Of a stretch of 64,000 nucleotides of DNA, positions 15,160 through 24,346 are shown one piece after another. Both the position numbers and the translations under genes were made by a program. The notes below the pieces were generated by a model. The model was not told the DNA's origin. It did not search any database and saw only the letters and a program-made list of their open reading frames with translations. Within the stretch, counting starts at the first letter, position 1, and the number at the start of each line of letters is the position of its first letter. Source of the stretch: Pirellulales bacterium (lineage in GTDB: Bacteria > Planctomycetota > Planctomycetia > Pirellulales > PALSA-1355); the NCBI GenBank assembly GCA_022844125.1, contig JALHMI010000017.1, positions 1 through 64,000 of the forward strand, read 5' to 3'.

Positions 15160-18150
15160 ATGTTCGGCCCCGCACGTCGACTCTCTGCCCGTACTCTGAT
15201 CGTGTGTCTGCTGTCTGCATCGCCGGCCCTAGCTCAGCTTTCGCCGGACGACGAACTCAAGACGCTGAAGGCCGCGGCGGAGATGGAAGTCTCGCTGTTT
15301 GCCAGCGAACCCTTGATCACGAATCCGGCGGCGATCGATGTCGACACGCACGGCCGAGTCTGGGTGGCCGAGATCCAGTTCTATCGCGGCGGAGCCAAAC
15401 AGCCGCCTGCCGACAAGATCAAAGTCCTGGAAGACACCGACGGGGACGGCCGCGCCGATAAGGTGACCGTGTTTGCCGAGGGACTGTTTGCCCCGATGAG
15501 CGTCTGCGTCGCCGGCAGTAAAGTGTTCGTCGCCACGAGCCCCGACCTGTGGATGTTCGAGGATAAGGACGGCGACCTGAAAGCGGACGGTCCCCCGACA
15601 AAGCTGCTCACCGGCTTTGGCGGGTACAACCACGACCACGGTGCGCACAGTATCGTACTCGGCCCCGACCACAAATGGTGGATGTCGCATGGCGACGAGG
15701 GCTTTGACGTCACCGGGACCGACGGCTCGCACATCAAGTACGAAGACGGCGCCGTGCTGCGCGGCGAGCTCGACGGCAGCCGGCTCGAAACGGTCGCGGT
15801 GAACTTTCGCAATCCGTATGAAGTTTCCGTCGATTCGTTCGGCGAAGCGTACCTGAGCGATAACGACAACGATGGCAACGAGAGCGTCCGCATCTGCTGG
15901 ATCCTCGAAGGGGGCAACTACGGCTGGTTCGGCCGACCGCCGTTCGGCAAGCAGGAACTCGACAGCCAGGTGGCGCCAGGTACGCCCTATCGTGAGGCCT
16001 GGCACTTTCGCGGTCACGTTCCCGGCTTCGTCCCCGGCACGCTGGTGACCGGTTTCGGTTCGCCGACCGGCATGTGCATTTACGAAAGCGACGCTTTCGG
16101 GCCGAAGTTCGCCAACGCACCGCTGCACACCGACTGCGGCCCGCGCGAGTGCCGCGCCTATCAGCATCGCCCGCAAGGCTATGGCATGGCGGCGACCAGC
16201 GAAGTGTTCCTCTCGAACGAAGGGGACAACTACTTCCGGCCGGACGACATTTGCGTTGCACCCAATGGGGCGCTGTACGTTTCCGATTGGTACGACGGCG
16301 GCGTCGGCGGTCATGGGTACAACAATCCCGATCAAGGTCGCATCTTCCTCTTGAAGCCGAAGGGCAAACAGCTCAAGCGTCTTGAGAAACCAGGGCCCTA
16401 CGCCACGGTTGCCGACGCGATCGAGGGGCTCAAGAGCCCGAACCTGGCCACGCAGTTTCTCGCCCGCGAGCGGCTGCTGGCCGGCGGCGCCGAAAGCGAA
16501 GCGGCGCTGGTCAAGCTGCTGGACGATGCGGAGCCGAATTACCGCGCTCGCGCGCTGTGGCTGCTCGATCGGCTAGGGGATGAGCCGCGTGGGCACGTTA
16601 TTGAACAGCTCAAGCATATGGATCCGGCGATGCGCGCCCTCGCAGTGCGGATCCTGCGTCGTCACGGCGACGAATACGGCGATAATATCCTGTCGCTAGC
16701 CGGTGATTCGTCCGACGAGGTGAAGCGCGAAGTCGTGCTGGCGATTCGCAAGGTCAAGGGTCCCACGGCGCTCGCGGTGCTGACCCAGTTGGCCGCCACG
16801 TACAACGGAGCCGATCGCTATCAGCTCGAAGTGATCAATGTCGCCGCCGAGGGTCGCAAGCAGGAATTGCTCGACAAGCTCGAAGCTGATGGTCCGCTCT
16901 CGGCGGCGCAATTCCCGCTGGTGCAAGTGCTCGCGCCCGATCGGGCAGCGGCCCTGGTGCTGGCTCGGCTGAAGGACGCTTCGATCGAAGATGCCGAGGC
17001 GCTCGCCATGATCGACGCCGCCGCACAGCTCGATTCGCTGGATGCCGGCTGGGGGCTGCTGGAAGTCGCGGCTCAGACGAATCGATCGAAGGAGGTTCGT
17101 CGCGCGGCGCTCGAGAAAGTCGTCGCGAACCTGGGACGCGGCGGCGATTGGTCCCAAATGACCGGCGAGGCGCGATTCCGCGAAAGCTTCCAGCGCCTGC
17201 TCGCCGACGAGCAGCTTCAGAACGATGCGCTCCGGGCGATCCGCGAACTGCGTTTGCGACCGCTGGGTGCCGACGTGTTGGCCTTGGCTCAAGACAATGC
17301 GAAGTCAACCGGGCTCCGCGCGACGGCAATCGCCGTTGTCGCGCGGCTGCAACCGGAGGGCGCCGTCGAAGCCCTGCGGACGATGCTCGCGGACAAGGAT
17401 CCCAAGATCGCGGCGACCGCGCTCAATGGGCTGGTCGACATGCAGGACGCGACAAGCCTCCGCACGGTACTGTCCGACGACAACTGTGCGATGGACAAGC
17501 GGCGTGGCGCCTGTGAGCGGCTGATGGACTCGACGCCCGGCGCGATCCTGCTGGTGCGGCTGCTGGAAGAGGAACGCCTGTGCGATGAACTCCGCCAGCT
17601 CGTGCTCGCCAAGGCCACGGCCCATCCCGACGCGAACGTCCGCGTGCTGTACGAAAAGTTCATTCCCGAAGACCAGCGCCCCCAGAAGCTCGGCAGCACC
17701 GTCTCGGCCGACGACATCCTTAAGCTCTCCGCCGATGCCAACCGCGGCCGCAACATCTTCTTCAAGAGCTCGGCCGCGCAGTGCAATCGCTGTCACGCCG
17801 TGCAGGGTTTCGGCAGCGATCTCGGGCCGGAGCTGTCGAACATCGGCAAGAAGTACGAGCGCGCCGCGCTGCTGGAAACGATCCTGCTCCCCTCGAAAGC
17901 CATCTCGCACGAGTACCGGCCTTACCTGCTGGAAACCACCGGCGGCCAGGTGTATGCCGGGTTCCTGGTCGAAAAGACCGACCAGCACATCGTGCTGCGC
18001 GACGTCAATCGGCAGCAAGTCCGCGTGCCGGCCGCCGAAGTCGAGGCCCTCGTCGAGCAGGAAAAGTCGCTGATGCCGGAACTCGTGCTCTCGGAAATCA
18101 CGGCCCAGGACGCTGCCGATTTGCTGGCGTTCCTGGAGTCGTGCAAGTAG
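15160..18150 (+). CDS. PVC-type secreted dehydrogenase/cytochrome c protein
   Basis: 996 residues from ATG 15160, which begins a signal peptide (RTLIVCLLSASPALAQ). Residues about 30-430 match the planctomycete membrane-bound-dehydrogenase beta-propeller domain (MEVSLFASEPLI, VWVAEIQFYRGG, KVLEDTDGDGRAD, YVSDWYDGG). A HEAT-like helical section follows (about 440-800). The C-terminal haem-binding domain contains CNRCH (C875, C878, H879), GSDLGPELSNIGKKY and the closing DLLAFLESCK. This architecture is almost confined to Planctomycetes, Verrucomicrobia and relatives and is thought to act in periplasmic oxidation of sugars or other substrates; the substrate is unknown. It is followed after ten bases by a second member of the same family. 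Confidence 0.88.
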   Translation: MFGPARRLSARTLIVCLLSASPALAQLSPDDELKTLKAAAEMEVSLFASEPLITNPAAIDVDTHGRVWVAEIQFYRGGAKQPPADKIKVLEDTDGDGRADKVTVFAEGLFAPMSVCVAGSKVFVATSPDLWMFEDKDGDLKADGPPTKLLTGFGGYNHDHGAHSIVLGPDHKWWMSHGDEGFDVTGTDGSHIKYEDGAVLRGELDGSRLETVAVNFRNPYEVSVDSFGEAYLSDNDNDGNESVRICWILEGGNYGWFGRPPFGKQELDSQVAPGTPYREAWHFRGHVPGFVPGTLVTGFGSPTGMCIYESDAFGPKFANAPLHTDCGPRECRAYQHRPQGYGMAATSEVFLSNEGDNYFRPDDICVAPNGALYVSDWYDGGVGGHGYNNPDQGRIFLLKPKGKQLKRLEKPGPYATVADAIEGLKSPNLATQFLARERLLAGGAESEAALVKLLDDAEPNYRARALWLLDRLGDEPRGHVIEQLKHMDPAMRALAVRILRRHGDEYGDNILSLAGDSSDEVKREVVLAIRKVKGPTALAVLTQLAATYNGADRYQLEVINVAAEGRKQELLDKLEADGPLSAAQFPLVQVLAPDRAAALVLARLKDASIEDAEALAMIDAAAQLDSLDAGWGLLEVAAQTNRSKEVRRAALEKVVANLGRGGDWSQMTGEARFRESFQRLLADEQLQNDALRAIRELRLRPLGADVLALAQDNAKSTGLRATAIAVVARLQPEGAVEALRTMLADKDPKIAATALNGLVDMQDATSLRTVLSDDNCAMDKRRGACERLMDSTPGAILLVRLLEEERLCDELRQLVLAKATAHPDANVRVLYEKFIPEDQRPQKLGSTVSADDILKLSADANRGRNIFFKSSAAQCNRCHAVQGFGSDLGPELSNIGKKYERAALLETILLPSKAISHEYRPYLLETTGGQVYAGFLVEKTDQHIVLRDVNRQQVRVPAAEVEALVEQEKSLMPELVLSEITAQDAADLLAFLESCK

Positions 18151-18160
18151 TTGATTGGGA

Positions 18161-21100
18161 ATGATGCCGGAAAGACTAACCGCAGAGGACGCAGAGGTGC
18201 GCAGAGAAGGAGACGAGTATCTTGGTTTCTTCCCCTCCGCGTCCCTCTGCGTCCTCTGCGGTAAGTCTCTTTGCTTTCTAGTTGTCTGGTGTGCGATCGC
18301 TTCGCTCGCGGGCGCTCAGGCGCTTACGCCGGACGAAGCCCAAAAGCGATTCAAGCTGGCCGAAGGATTTGCGATCGAGCTATTCGCCAGTGAGCCCATG
18401 GTCCGCCAGCCGGTGGCGATGACGTTCGACGACCGCGGCCGGTTGTGGGTCGTTCAGTACCTGCAGTATCCGAATCCCGCAGGCCTCAAGCCGGTCGAGG
18501 TCGATCGCTACCTGCGTACGAAGTACGACCGTGTGCCCGAGCCGCCGCCGCATGGCCCGGTGGGCGTCGATAAGATCACGATCCTGGAAGACACCGACGG
18601 CGACGGCCGCGCCGATAAGAGCAAAGACTTCGTCACCGGGCTGAACCTCGCCTCGGCGATCGCACTCGGCGACGGCGGTGTCTACGTCGGACAAGCCCCG
18701 TATCTGCTTTTCTATCCTGACAAGAACGGCGACGATGTTCCCGATGGCGAACCCGAGGTATTGCTGAAGGGCTTTGGCCTGGAAGACGCCCACGCCGTGG
18801 TGAATTCGCTGGAGTGGGGCCCCGATGGCTGGCTGTACGGCGCGCAAGGGAGCACCGTGACGGCCGACATTCGCGGCATCGGCTTCCAGCAGGGCCTGTG
18901 GCGCTACCATCCCGCCACGAAACGCTTCGAGCTGTTCAGCGAGGGAGGCGGCAACACGTTCGGACTCGACTTCGATCGGCATGGGAATGCCATCGCCTGC
19001 ACGAACTACGGCAACGTCGTCTGCCTGCACCAGGTGCAAGGTGCGTATTACGTCAAAGGCTTCACCAAGCACGGCCCGCTGCACAACCCATACACGTACG
19101 GCTACTTCGAGCACGTCGCCCACACCGGTCACGCCGGCGGACACGTTACCTGCGGCGGCATTGTGTACCAAGGCGGCGCGTGGCCCGAAGAGTACGAGAA
19201 CACGTACCTCGGCGCGAACCTGCTCTCGAACGCAATCTACTCAAGCAAGCTGACGCCGCACGGCTCGACGTTCACCAGCCAGTATCGAGGCACGCTGCTC
19301 GAGACCGACGACATCTGGTTCCGCCCGATCGATTGCCTCACCGGCCCGGACGGCTCGGTGTACGTGACCGATTGGTACGACAAGCGGGCGAATCACGTGA
19401 TTCCCGAGGACACCTGGGACAAAACGAACGGCCGGATCTGGCGAATCGTGTATCGCGGCGCGGAGGACACAACGCCGGTGCGAAAGCTGGAGCCGATCGA
19501 TCTAGCCGACAAGACGAGCTTTGGCCTGGTCGATTTGTTGGCCCACGACAACGCCTGGTGGCGGCGAAAGGCGCGCAAGCTGCTGGCCGAGCGGCGCGAC
19601 GCGGAAGTTATTCCAATGCTGCACAAGCTGATCGCCGGCAGCGATGAGCGGCTGGCACTCGAAGCCACTTGGGCGCTCTATGTATGTGGCGGCTGGAGCG
19701 ACCCGGTCGCGCTGCGCCTGCTCGATCATCCGAGCGCCGATGTACGCACCTGGACGGTGCGACTGGTTGGCGATGATGCTCGCCCGCTACCGGACAAGCT
19801 GCGGGCGAAGTTTGTCGCACTGGCCGAAAGTGATCCGAGCCCCTCCGTTCGCAGTCAGCTCGCCTGCACGGCGAAGCGCTTGCCGGCGGCAGACGGCCTG
19901 GCCATTGTCGCGGCCTTGATGAAGCGCAGCGAGGACGCCGGAGATACGCATCTGCCGCTGCTGCTCTGGTGGGCGATCGAACCGAAAGCGACGAGCGATC
20001 CGCAACCCGTGCTCGCGCTGTTCGAAAAACCCGAAACATGGCAACTGCCGATCGTGCGCGACGTGCTCGTGGAGAGAGTCACCCGTCGATACCTGGCCGA
20101 GAGGAACGACGCCGGCTATGCGGCCTGCGCGCGAATGCTCGCCCTTGCTCCCAGCGACGAGGCGCGATTAAAGCTGGTCGCGGCGATGGAAAGCGATCTC
20201 TCAGGCCGGCCGCTGGCGGAGGTTCCTGCGCCGCTCTCCGATCGGCTCGCCGCACTCTGGCAGAACCACGCCGCCGATCCGACCGTTACCCGCTTCGCCC
20301 TGAAGCTCGGTCATCCGGCCGCTTACGAAAGTGCCCGCCAGCGGATGCGCAACGCGAACGAACCCGAAGCGGTGCGGCTGTCACTGGTGTCGGCCGTCGC
20401 CCAGGCCGCGCGGCCGGACGATCTGCCGCTGCTGCTGGAACTCGTCGATGCGCAGGCCTCCGGCGAGTCGATTCGCGGCGCGGCACTCAGCGGTTTGGCC
20501 CACTACGATGGCGCCACGATTGGCAGTGCACTGCTCGCGCGCTACCCTGCCCTGCCGCCGGCGCTCAAGCCGCGGGCGATCGCCCTGCTAACGACGCGCG
20601 CGGGCTGGGCCGAGAAGCTTGTGGAAGGCGTCGCGGCTGAGAAGATCGCCGCGCAGGACGTTTCGGTCGACCAGGTTCGCGCGATGCTCGCCGTGGCCGA
20701 TGACGAACTGAAGCAGGCGATCGAATCCCGCTGGGGAAAGATTCGCGCGGCGACGCCGGGCGAGAAGATGTCCTACGTTCCGGTGCTGGGCCGCGTGCTG
20801 AATGCTGCTCCCGGCGAGCTGGCCAGCGGTCACAAGCTGTACATGAAACACTGCGGCGTCTGCCACACGCTGCACGGCGAAGGCCAGAAGATCGGCCCCG
20901 ACCTGACCAGCGCCGATCGCAAGAACCGCGAATCGCTGCTGCTCAACATTCTCGACCCGAGCGGCACGATCCGCCCTGAGTTCATTTCGCAAACGGCCGT
21001 GCTCGTCGATGGCCGCGTGCTCACTGGGCTGGTCACCGAATCCGACGCGGCGCGGCTCACGATTGTCGACGCCAAGCAACAGAGGACGGTGGTCGAGCGC

Positions 21101-21241
21101 TCGGAGATCGAACAACTTGAACCGTCGCCGCTGTCGCTGATGCCCGAGGGCCTGCTTCAGCAGCTCAGCGAGCAGGAGGTTCGCGATCTGTTCCGGTACT
21201 TGCAGAGCGACGGGGCTCCGACGACCTCAGCGGCACGCTAG
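18161..21241 (+). CDS. PVC-type secreted dehydrogenase/cytochrome c protein, with repeat-derived leader
   Basis: 1,026 residues from ATG 18161; a TTG at 18155 is in the same frame. The body parallels its upstream neighbour: propeller-like dehydrogenase domain (FAIELFASEPMV, LWVVQYLQYP, ITILEDTDGDGRAD, YVTDWYDKRAN), HEAT-like repeats, and a haem domain with CGVCH (C898, C901, H902), KIGPDLTSADRKN and a terminal RDLFRYLQSDG. The first 40 or so codons read through a dispersed inverted repeat (RLTAEDAEVRREG and SASLCVLCGKS), and only then comes the hydrophobic export segment (LCFLVVWCAIASLAGAQA). The true start may therefore be near this segment, or the repeat has been recruited as leader. It lies ten bases downstream of its paralogue, so co-transcription is likely. 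Confidence 0.83.
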   Translation: MMPERLTAEDAEVRREGDEYLGFFPSASLCVLCGKSLCFLVVWCAIASLAGAQALTPDEAQKRFKLAEGFAIELFASEPMVRQPVAMTFDDRGRLWVVQYLQYPNPAGLKPVEVDRYLRTKYDRVPEPPPHGPVGVDKITILEDTDGDGRADKSKDFVTGLNLASAIALGDGGVYVGQAPYLLFYPDKNGDDVPDGEPEVLLKGFGLEDAHAVVNSLEWGPDGWLYGAQGSTVTADIRGIGFQQGLWRYHPATKRFELFSEGGGNTFGLDFDRHGNAIACTNYGNVVCLHQVQGAYYVKGFTKHGPLHNPYTYGYFEHVAHTGHAGGHVTCGGIVYQGGAWPEEYENTYLGANLLSNAIYSSKLTPHGSTFTSQYRGTLLETDDIWFRPIDCLTGPDGSVYVTDWYDKRANHVIPEDTWDKTNGRIWRIVYRGAEDTTPVRKLEPIDLADKTSFGLVDLLAHDNAWWRRKARKLLAERRDAEVIPMLHKLIAGSDERLALEATWALYVCGGWSDPVALRLLDHPSADVRTWTVRLVGDDARPLPDKLRAKFVALAESDPSPSVRSQLACTAKRLPAADGLAIVAALMKRSEDAGDTHLPLLLWWAIEPKATSDPQPVLALFEKPETWQLPIVRDVLVERVTRRYLAERNDAGYAACARMLALAPSDEARLKLVAAMESDLSGRPLAEVPAPLSDRLAALWQNHAADPTVTRFALKLGHPAAYESARQRMRNANEPEAVRLSLVSAVAQAARPDDLPLLLELVDAQASGESIRGAALSGLAHYDGATIGSALLARYPALPPALKPRAIALLTTRAGWAEKLVEGVAAEKIAAQDVSVDQVRAMLAVADDELKQAIESRWGKIRAATPGEKMSYVPVLGRVLNAAPGELASGHKLYMKHCGVCHTLHGEGQKIGPDLTSADRKNRESLLLNILDPSGTIRPEFISQTAVLVDGRVLTGLVTESDAARLTIVDAKQQRTVVERSEIEQLEPSPLSLMPEGLLQQLSEQEVRDLFRYLQSDGAPTTSAAR
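18176..18267. repeat. Dispersed inverted repeat inside the leader of a cytochrome gene
   Basis: Perfect 18-bp arms CCGCAGAGGACGCAGAGG (18180-18197) and its complement (18244-18261) are separated by 46 bases, with weaker pairing extending on both sides. From general knowledge, this CCGCAGAGG-type palindrome resembles an intergenic repeat found in many copies in varied bacterial genomes. Here it lies within the open frame of the downstream gene. Confidence 0.8.
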
Positions 21242-21403
21242 CAGCCGCAAGCTTTCGCCAGTTTGCCACGCTTCTCTGGCAATCGGGGGAGATGGCGAGA
21301 CGACGCTCATCAAGCTCTCGCCGGGAATTCGATCAATACTTCTGGCTTCCCCCCCAGCGCTCTTGAGTTACCTGATCGAGATTCATGACGGAGTTGCCCT
21401 CGT

Positions 21404-22087
21404 ATGTTCTGCTCCGAATGCGGCAAAACGGCCCGCGGCAAGTTCTGCTCGCACTGCGGCACACCGCTGGATGTGATCGCGGAAGGCACCATCACACCGC
21501 AACATGATCCGGACGTGCCAGATCCTAATGTGATCCTTGCCGAGGTGGCCGTCGACTGGCAGCGCGAGGTGCGCTACGAGGCGCTGCTGGCCGATCGCGG
21601 AGTCCGCGAGCTTGTCGACTCGCATGCCCGGCTCGCCAAGAAACGAATGAGCGGCGAGCAGTTCCTCTCGATCGCCGACAAGCTCATTCCGCAGCCCGTC
21701 TCGATGGAAGGGCTGGCCGCCATCGCCCAACCGTTGTGGGCCAAGCTGGGTGTAAAAACCGGCAAACACATCGCTGCCGAGATCGACGCACCAGTCGCCA
21801 GGGTCATCGTCCGGGCCATGTGTTCGCTGGCCCGCGCCTCGCAGCCAATTCAGCAGGTGGTGCAGCATGAAGACGGCTGCACGATCGATGCCGAGCTGCC
21901 GAGCGATTTCTTCGCGCTGGCCGGCACGCTCTCGATCGAGATCCTCCGCTCGCCCCACGGCACGCGTGTGACCGCGGCCACGAACATCGCCGGTCAGTGG
22001 ATGGATTGGGGCAAAAGCCGGCGAGCGCTGGAGAAGTTGTTCGCAGATCTCCGGCAGGAGCCGGTGCTAATGCGTGCCGCGGCGTAA
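21404..22087 (+). CDS. Zinc-ribbon protein of unknown function
   Basis: 227 residues. It opens with a double-cysteine zinc ribbon, CSECG and CSHCG (Cys3, Cys6, Cys16, Cys19 by count of MFCSECGKTARGKFCSHC), of the short zinc-ribbon type common at the N-terminus of cytosolic proteins. The rest is mixed alpha/beta with a possible amphipathic helix region (KRMSGEQFLSIADKLI) and a conserved-looking end (MDWGKSRRALEKLFADL). There are no membrane spans and no catalytic motif. It is convergent with the oxygenase gene, their stops being 20 bases apart. I do not recognise the family. Confidence 0.65.
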   Translation: MFCSECGKTARGKFCSHCGTPLDVIAEGTITPQHDPDVPDPNVILAEVAVDWQREVRYEALLADRGVRELVDSHARLAKKRMSGEQFLSIADKLIPQPVSMEGLAAIAQPLWAKLGVKTGKHIAAEIDAPVARVIVRAMCSLARASQPIQQVVQHEDGCTIDAELPSDFFALAGTLSIEILRSPHGTRVTAATNIAGQWMDWGKSRRALEKLFADLRQEPVLMRAAA

Positions 22088-22107
22088 GGGCGAGTAACGG
22101 TCTTCGC

Positions 22108-23097
22108 CTACAGCACTTCCCGCTTCAATTGCGGAAAGACCTTCGACACCTTGCCCAGCAGGTAGTCGCCGTACGTGCCACTGAGCTCGTGCACGCTCGC
22201 CTTGTCCCACCGCTCCTGGGCGTCGTCCGGCTGCGCCTGTCCGGCCAACTCGGCAATCGGGTGCACCTCGGCATTGAAGTTCGGATCGAAGAACAGCGGA
22301 AACGACAGCCGATCGCGCTTCACCGAAGTGATCACGCGATGCGGCGTCGAGCGATAGATGCCGCGCGTCATCCGATCGAGCATGTCGCCGATGTTGCAGA
22401 TGAATGTGCCCGGTATCGGCGGGGCGTCGATCCACCGGCCGCGGCTCTTCACCTGCAGGCCGCCGGTATCGTCCTGCCTGAGAATCGTCAGCACGCCGTA
22501 GTCCGTATGCTCGCCGACACCCCAGCTATCGGCACGATCAGGCGCGTACGGATAGTTGAAGACCCGAAACAGCACGAGCGGGTCGTGCGTGTAGTGGTGA
22601 TCGAAGTAATCCGGGTCGAGCCCCAGGCTTTGCGACAGGCCCGCCATCAGGTGATGCCCCACCTGCGTGAGCGCGTTCATGTACTCGAGCACTATCTCGC
22701 GAAAGCCGGCAACCGCGGGCCATAGGTTCTGGCCATGCAGCGGCGTGCGAGCGACCACGGCCGGATGATCGAGTGCGAGCTCCTGACCGAAGTAAATACC
22801 CTCCTTCATGTCAGGCTTGCCGCTGGTGAGCTCATCGCCAACGCGGAAGTAGCCACGCCAGGCCCGACCGCCGGCGGCCATGTTGATCCGCGACTTCTCT
22901 TCGGTGCTCTTGGCGAAGAACTCGCGGCTGAGCGTTTCGAGCCGCTCGCACAGCTCATTTCTGACGCCATGCCCCGCGATGTAAAAGAACCCATGCTCGC
23001 GGCAGGCGGCGCCAAGCTGACGGGGCACGCCCTCGGAAGCCTGGCCGGAAACGAAAGGCGCGATGTCGATGACGGGAATCTCAGCGGTGGTGCTCAT
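22108..23097 (-). CDS. 2-oxoglutarate/Fe(II) oxygenase, isopenicillin-N-synthase-like
   Basis: 329 residues, the usual length for this family. The N-terminal DIOX_N part begins IPVIDIAPFVSG and includes HGFFYIAGHGV. The C-terminal double-stranded beta-helix carries the iron ligands H197 and D199 (GEHTDYG) and H253 (TPHRV), and the 2-oxoglutarate-binding R263 and S265 (RLSFPLFFDP). It should be a cytosolic non-haem iron hydroxylase or oxidase; the substrate is not deducible, and an antibiotic role is not implied because no biosynthetic genes lie nearby. The start at 23097 has no strong Shine-Dalgarno site, but the family alignment begins right there. Confidence 0.88.
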   Translation of the reverse strand: MSTTAEIPVIDIAPFVSGQASEGVPRQLGAACREHGFFYIAGHGVRNELCERLETLSREFFAKSTEEKSRINMAAGGRAWRGYFRVGDELTSGKPDMKEGIYFGQELALDHPAVVARTPLHGQNLWPAVAGFREIVLEYMNALTQVGHHLMAGLSQSLGLDPDYFDHHYTHDPLVLFRVFNYPYAPDRADSWGVGEHTDYGVLTILRQDDTGGLQVKSRGRWIDAPPIPGTFICNIGDMLDRMTRGIYRSTPHRVITSVKRDRLSFPLFFDPNFNAEVHPIAELAGQAQPDDAQERWDKASVHELSGTYGDYLLGKVSKVFPQLKREVL

Positions 23098-23265
23098 GGC
23101 TGGGCGATACGATCATTGGTGTCCGAAGAATGGTCACACACAGCTGATCGTAGAAGCGAAAGAACTCGGCTGCAATCGCATGAGTGCCTGGCACGTCCCC
23201 TACGATTTCGATCTCGTCATTCTGACACGACAGTCGTAGTGCGCCGAACGGAACGTGCTGCGGTT

Positions 23266-23679
23266 CTATTGCGACGGATCGTCCGCATCGCCCGGGCTTT
23301 CCCAGCCGTAAATCCGACGCATCGCGGCGTCGACAGTGCTGGTGAGCTGGCGGCGCGTCACGGGCTTGGCCAGCACGCTGAAGGCTTCTGCCAGGCGGGC
23401 TTGGCGCTCGAGCGCTTCGTCGAGTCCGGCCGAGAGCAGAATGCAGGGGATGCGCGACTTGAATTGCTTCACGCGCTGAATGGTTTCCAAGCCGGTGAGG
23501 CGGGGCATGTGCATGTCGAGCAGCATCAAGTGCACTTCGCACTTCTGCACAATGTCGAGCGCTTCCTGGCCGTCGCTGGCCAGGATCGTGCGAAAGCGGG
23601 GCTCGAACACGGCGCGCAACGTCTCGCGAAAATCGACGTCGTCGTCGGTGATCAGCAGCGATGGAAGTTCGAGCCGCAT
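23266..23679 (-). CDS. Single-domain response regulator (receiver)
   Basis: 137 residues, only a CheY-like receiver domain: acidic pair D12-D13 (LLITDDDVDF), phospho-acceptor D55 (LLDMHMPRLTG), switch Ser83 (ILLSAG) and Lys105 (LAKPV). The chosen start at 23679 removes 20 upstream in-frame residues that do not belong to the fold. There is no output domain and no histidine kinase next to it, so it acts by protein contact with an unlinked partner. It is upstream on the same strand as the oxygenase gene, but 168 bases separate them, so an operon is uncertain. Confidence 0.85.
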   Translation of the reverse strand: MRLELPSLLITDDDVDFRETLRAVFEPRFRTILASDGQEALDIVQKCEVHLMLLDMHMPRLTGLETIQRVKQFKSRIPCILLSAGLDEALERQARLAEAFSVLAKPVTRRQLTSTVDAAMRRIYGWESPGDADDPSQ

Positions 23680-24346
23680 CGTCGTTTCATCCACACAAGC
23701 CGGACGAGCCGAAACATCGGGCCGGGTTATGGCACACAACCATGCCCGCCAACGCTCACCGTTGCAACTTAAGTACCAGCCGTTTGCCCCTGGCTGTCAA
23801 AGCCCGCGAAAGAACGTCCTAACTTATTTCTATATCTTAACTTATAGCATACCGAAAAAACGCCTCCTAGAGAAACTACGTGGTTTGGGAGGGCACGTGT
23901 TCCTATTACGGCTGCTGCCATTTAGGCAGCCTAAGGCCTGAAGTTGCAACAAGTTCCGGCAGATTGATGCGGACTGTCATGCGCCGGAGCAACGCCTCCA
24001 GTGAACCATGAAATTCGCTTTCCTGGAGTACGCTGCATCGCCAACGGATGATGTGCCTGAGACCGCGCCAAGGCCCCGCGAGAGCACGTTCGGCCGTTAA
24101 CAACCGGCGGGAATTTGCGGTTCTCTATCCCGGTTGAGGGTGCTCGCGGGCGAGCGCGGGACGAATAATTGGCGATGCCGAATAGCGGCGAATCGAGCCG
24201 ATAATCGCCGCCGCCAATCGCGGCTTGTAACGCGTGCCGGCACCCCTATACTAGCGTGAAGTGCTGACTACCATTCACTTTCGCTCGCCCTGACCCCGGC
24301 ATTTTGACGGGTTTTCAGCTCGAGGCGAGCCGCAGGAAAGACCCCC
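23680..24346. other. Long divergent intergenic region upstream of the sdh operon
   Basis: About 670 bases between the receiver gene (leftward) and sdhC (rightward). Bases 23810-23870 are markedly AT-rich and probably hold the promoter area of the receiver gene. A small hairpin (GGCTGC with GGCAGCC arms) lies near 23910-23935. The sdh promoter is near the right end. No open frame here has a convincing start or protein-like composition. Confidence 0.5.
24225..24252 (+). promoter_or_regulatory. Predicted sigma-70-type promoter of sdhCAB
   Basis: TTGTAA (24225-24230) and TATACT (24247-24252) with a 16-base spacer, in the GC-rich stretch about 95 bases before the sdhC start. The -10 box differs from consensus at one position. 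Confidence 0.55.

Noticed and set aside
22108-23097. Antibiotic (penicillin-type) biosynthesis from the isopenicillin-N-synthase-like enzyme
   Set aside because: The family is broad and no non-ribosomal peptide synthetase or other pathway gene is near.
22735-23772. 345-codon plus-strand frame over the oxygenase and receiver genes
   Set aside because: Composition is that of an antisense frame and it crosses two well-supported minus-strand genes.
23906-24103. Possible 65-codon gene in the region upstream of sdhC
   Set aside because: No ribosome site, no protein-like pattern and no similarity to a family that I recognise.
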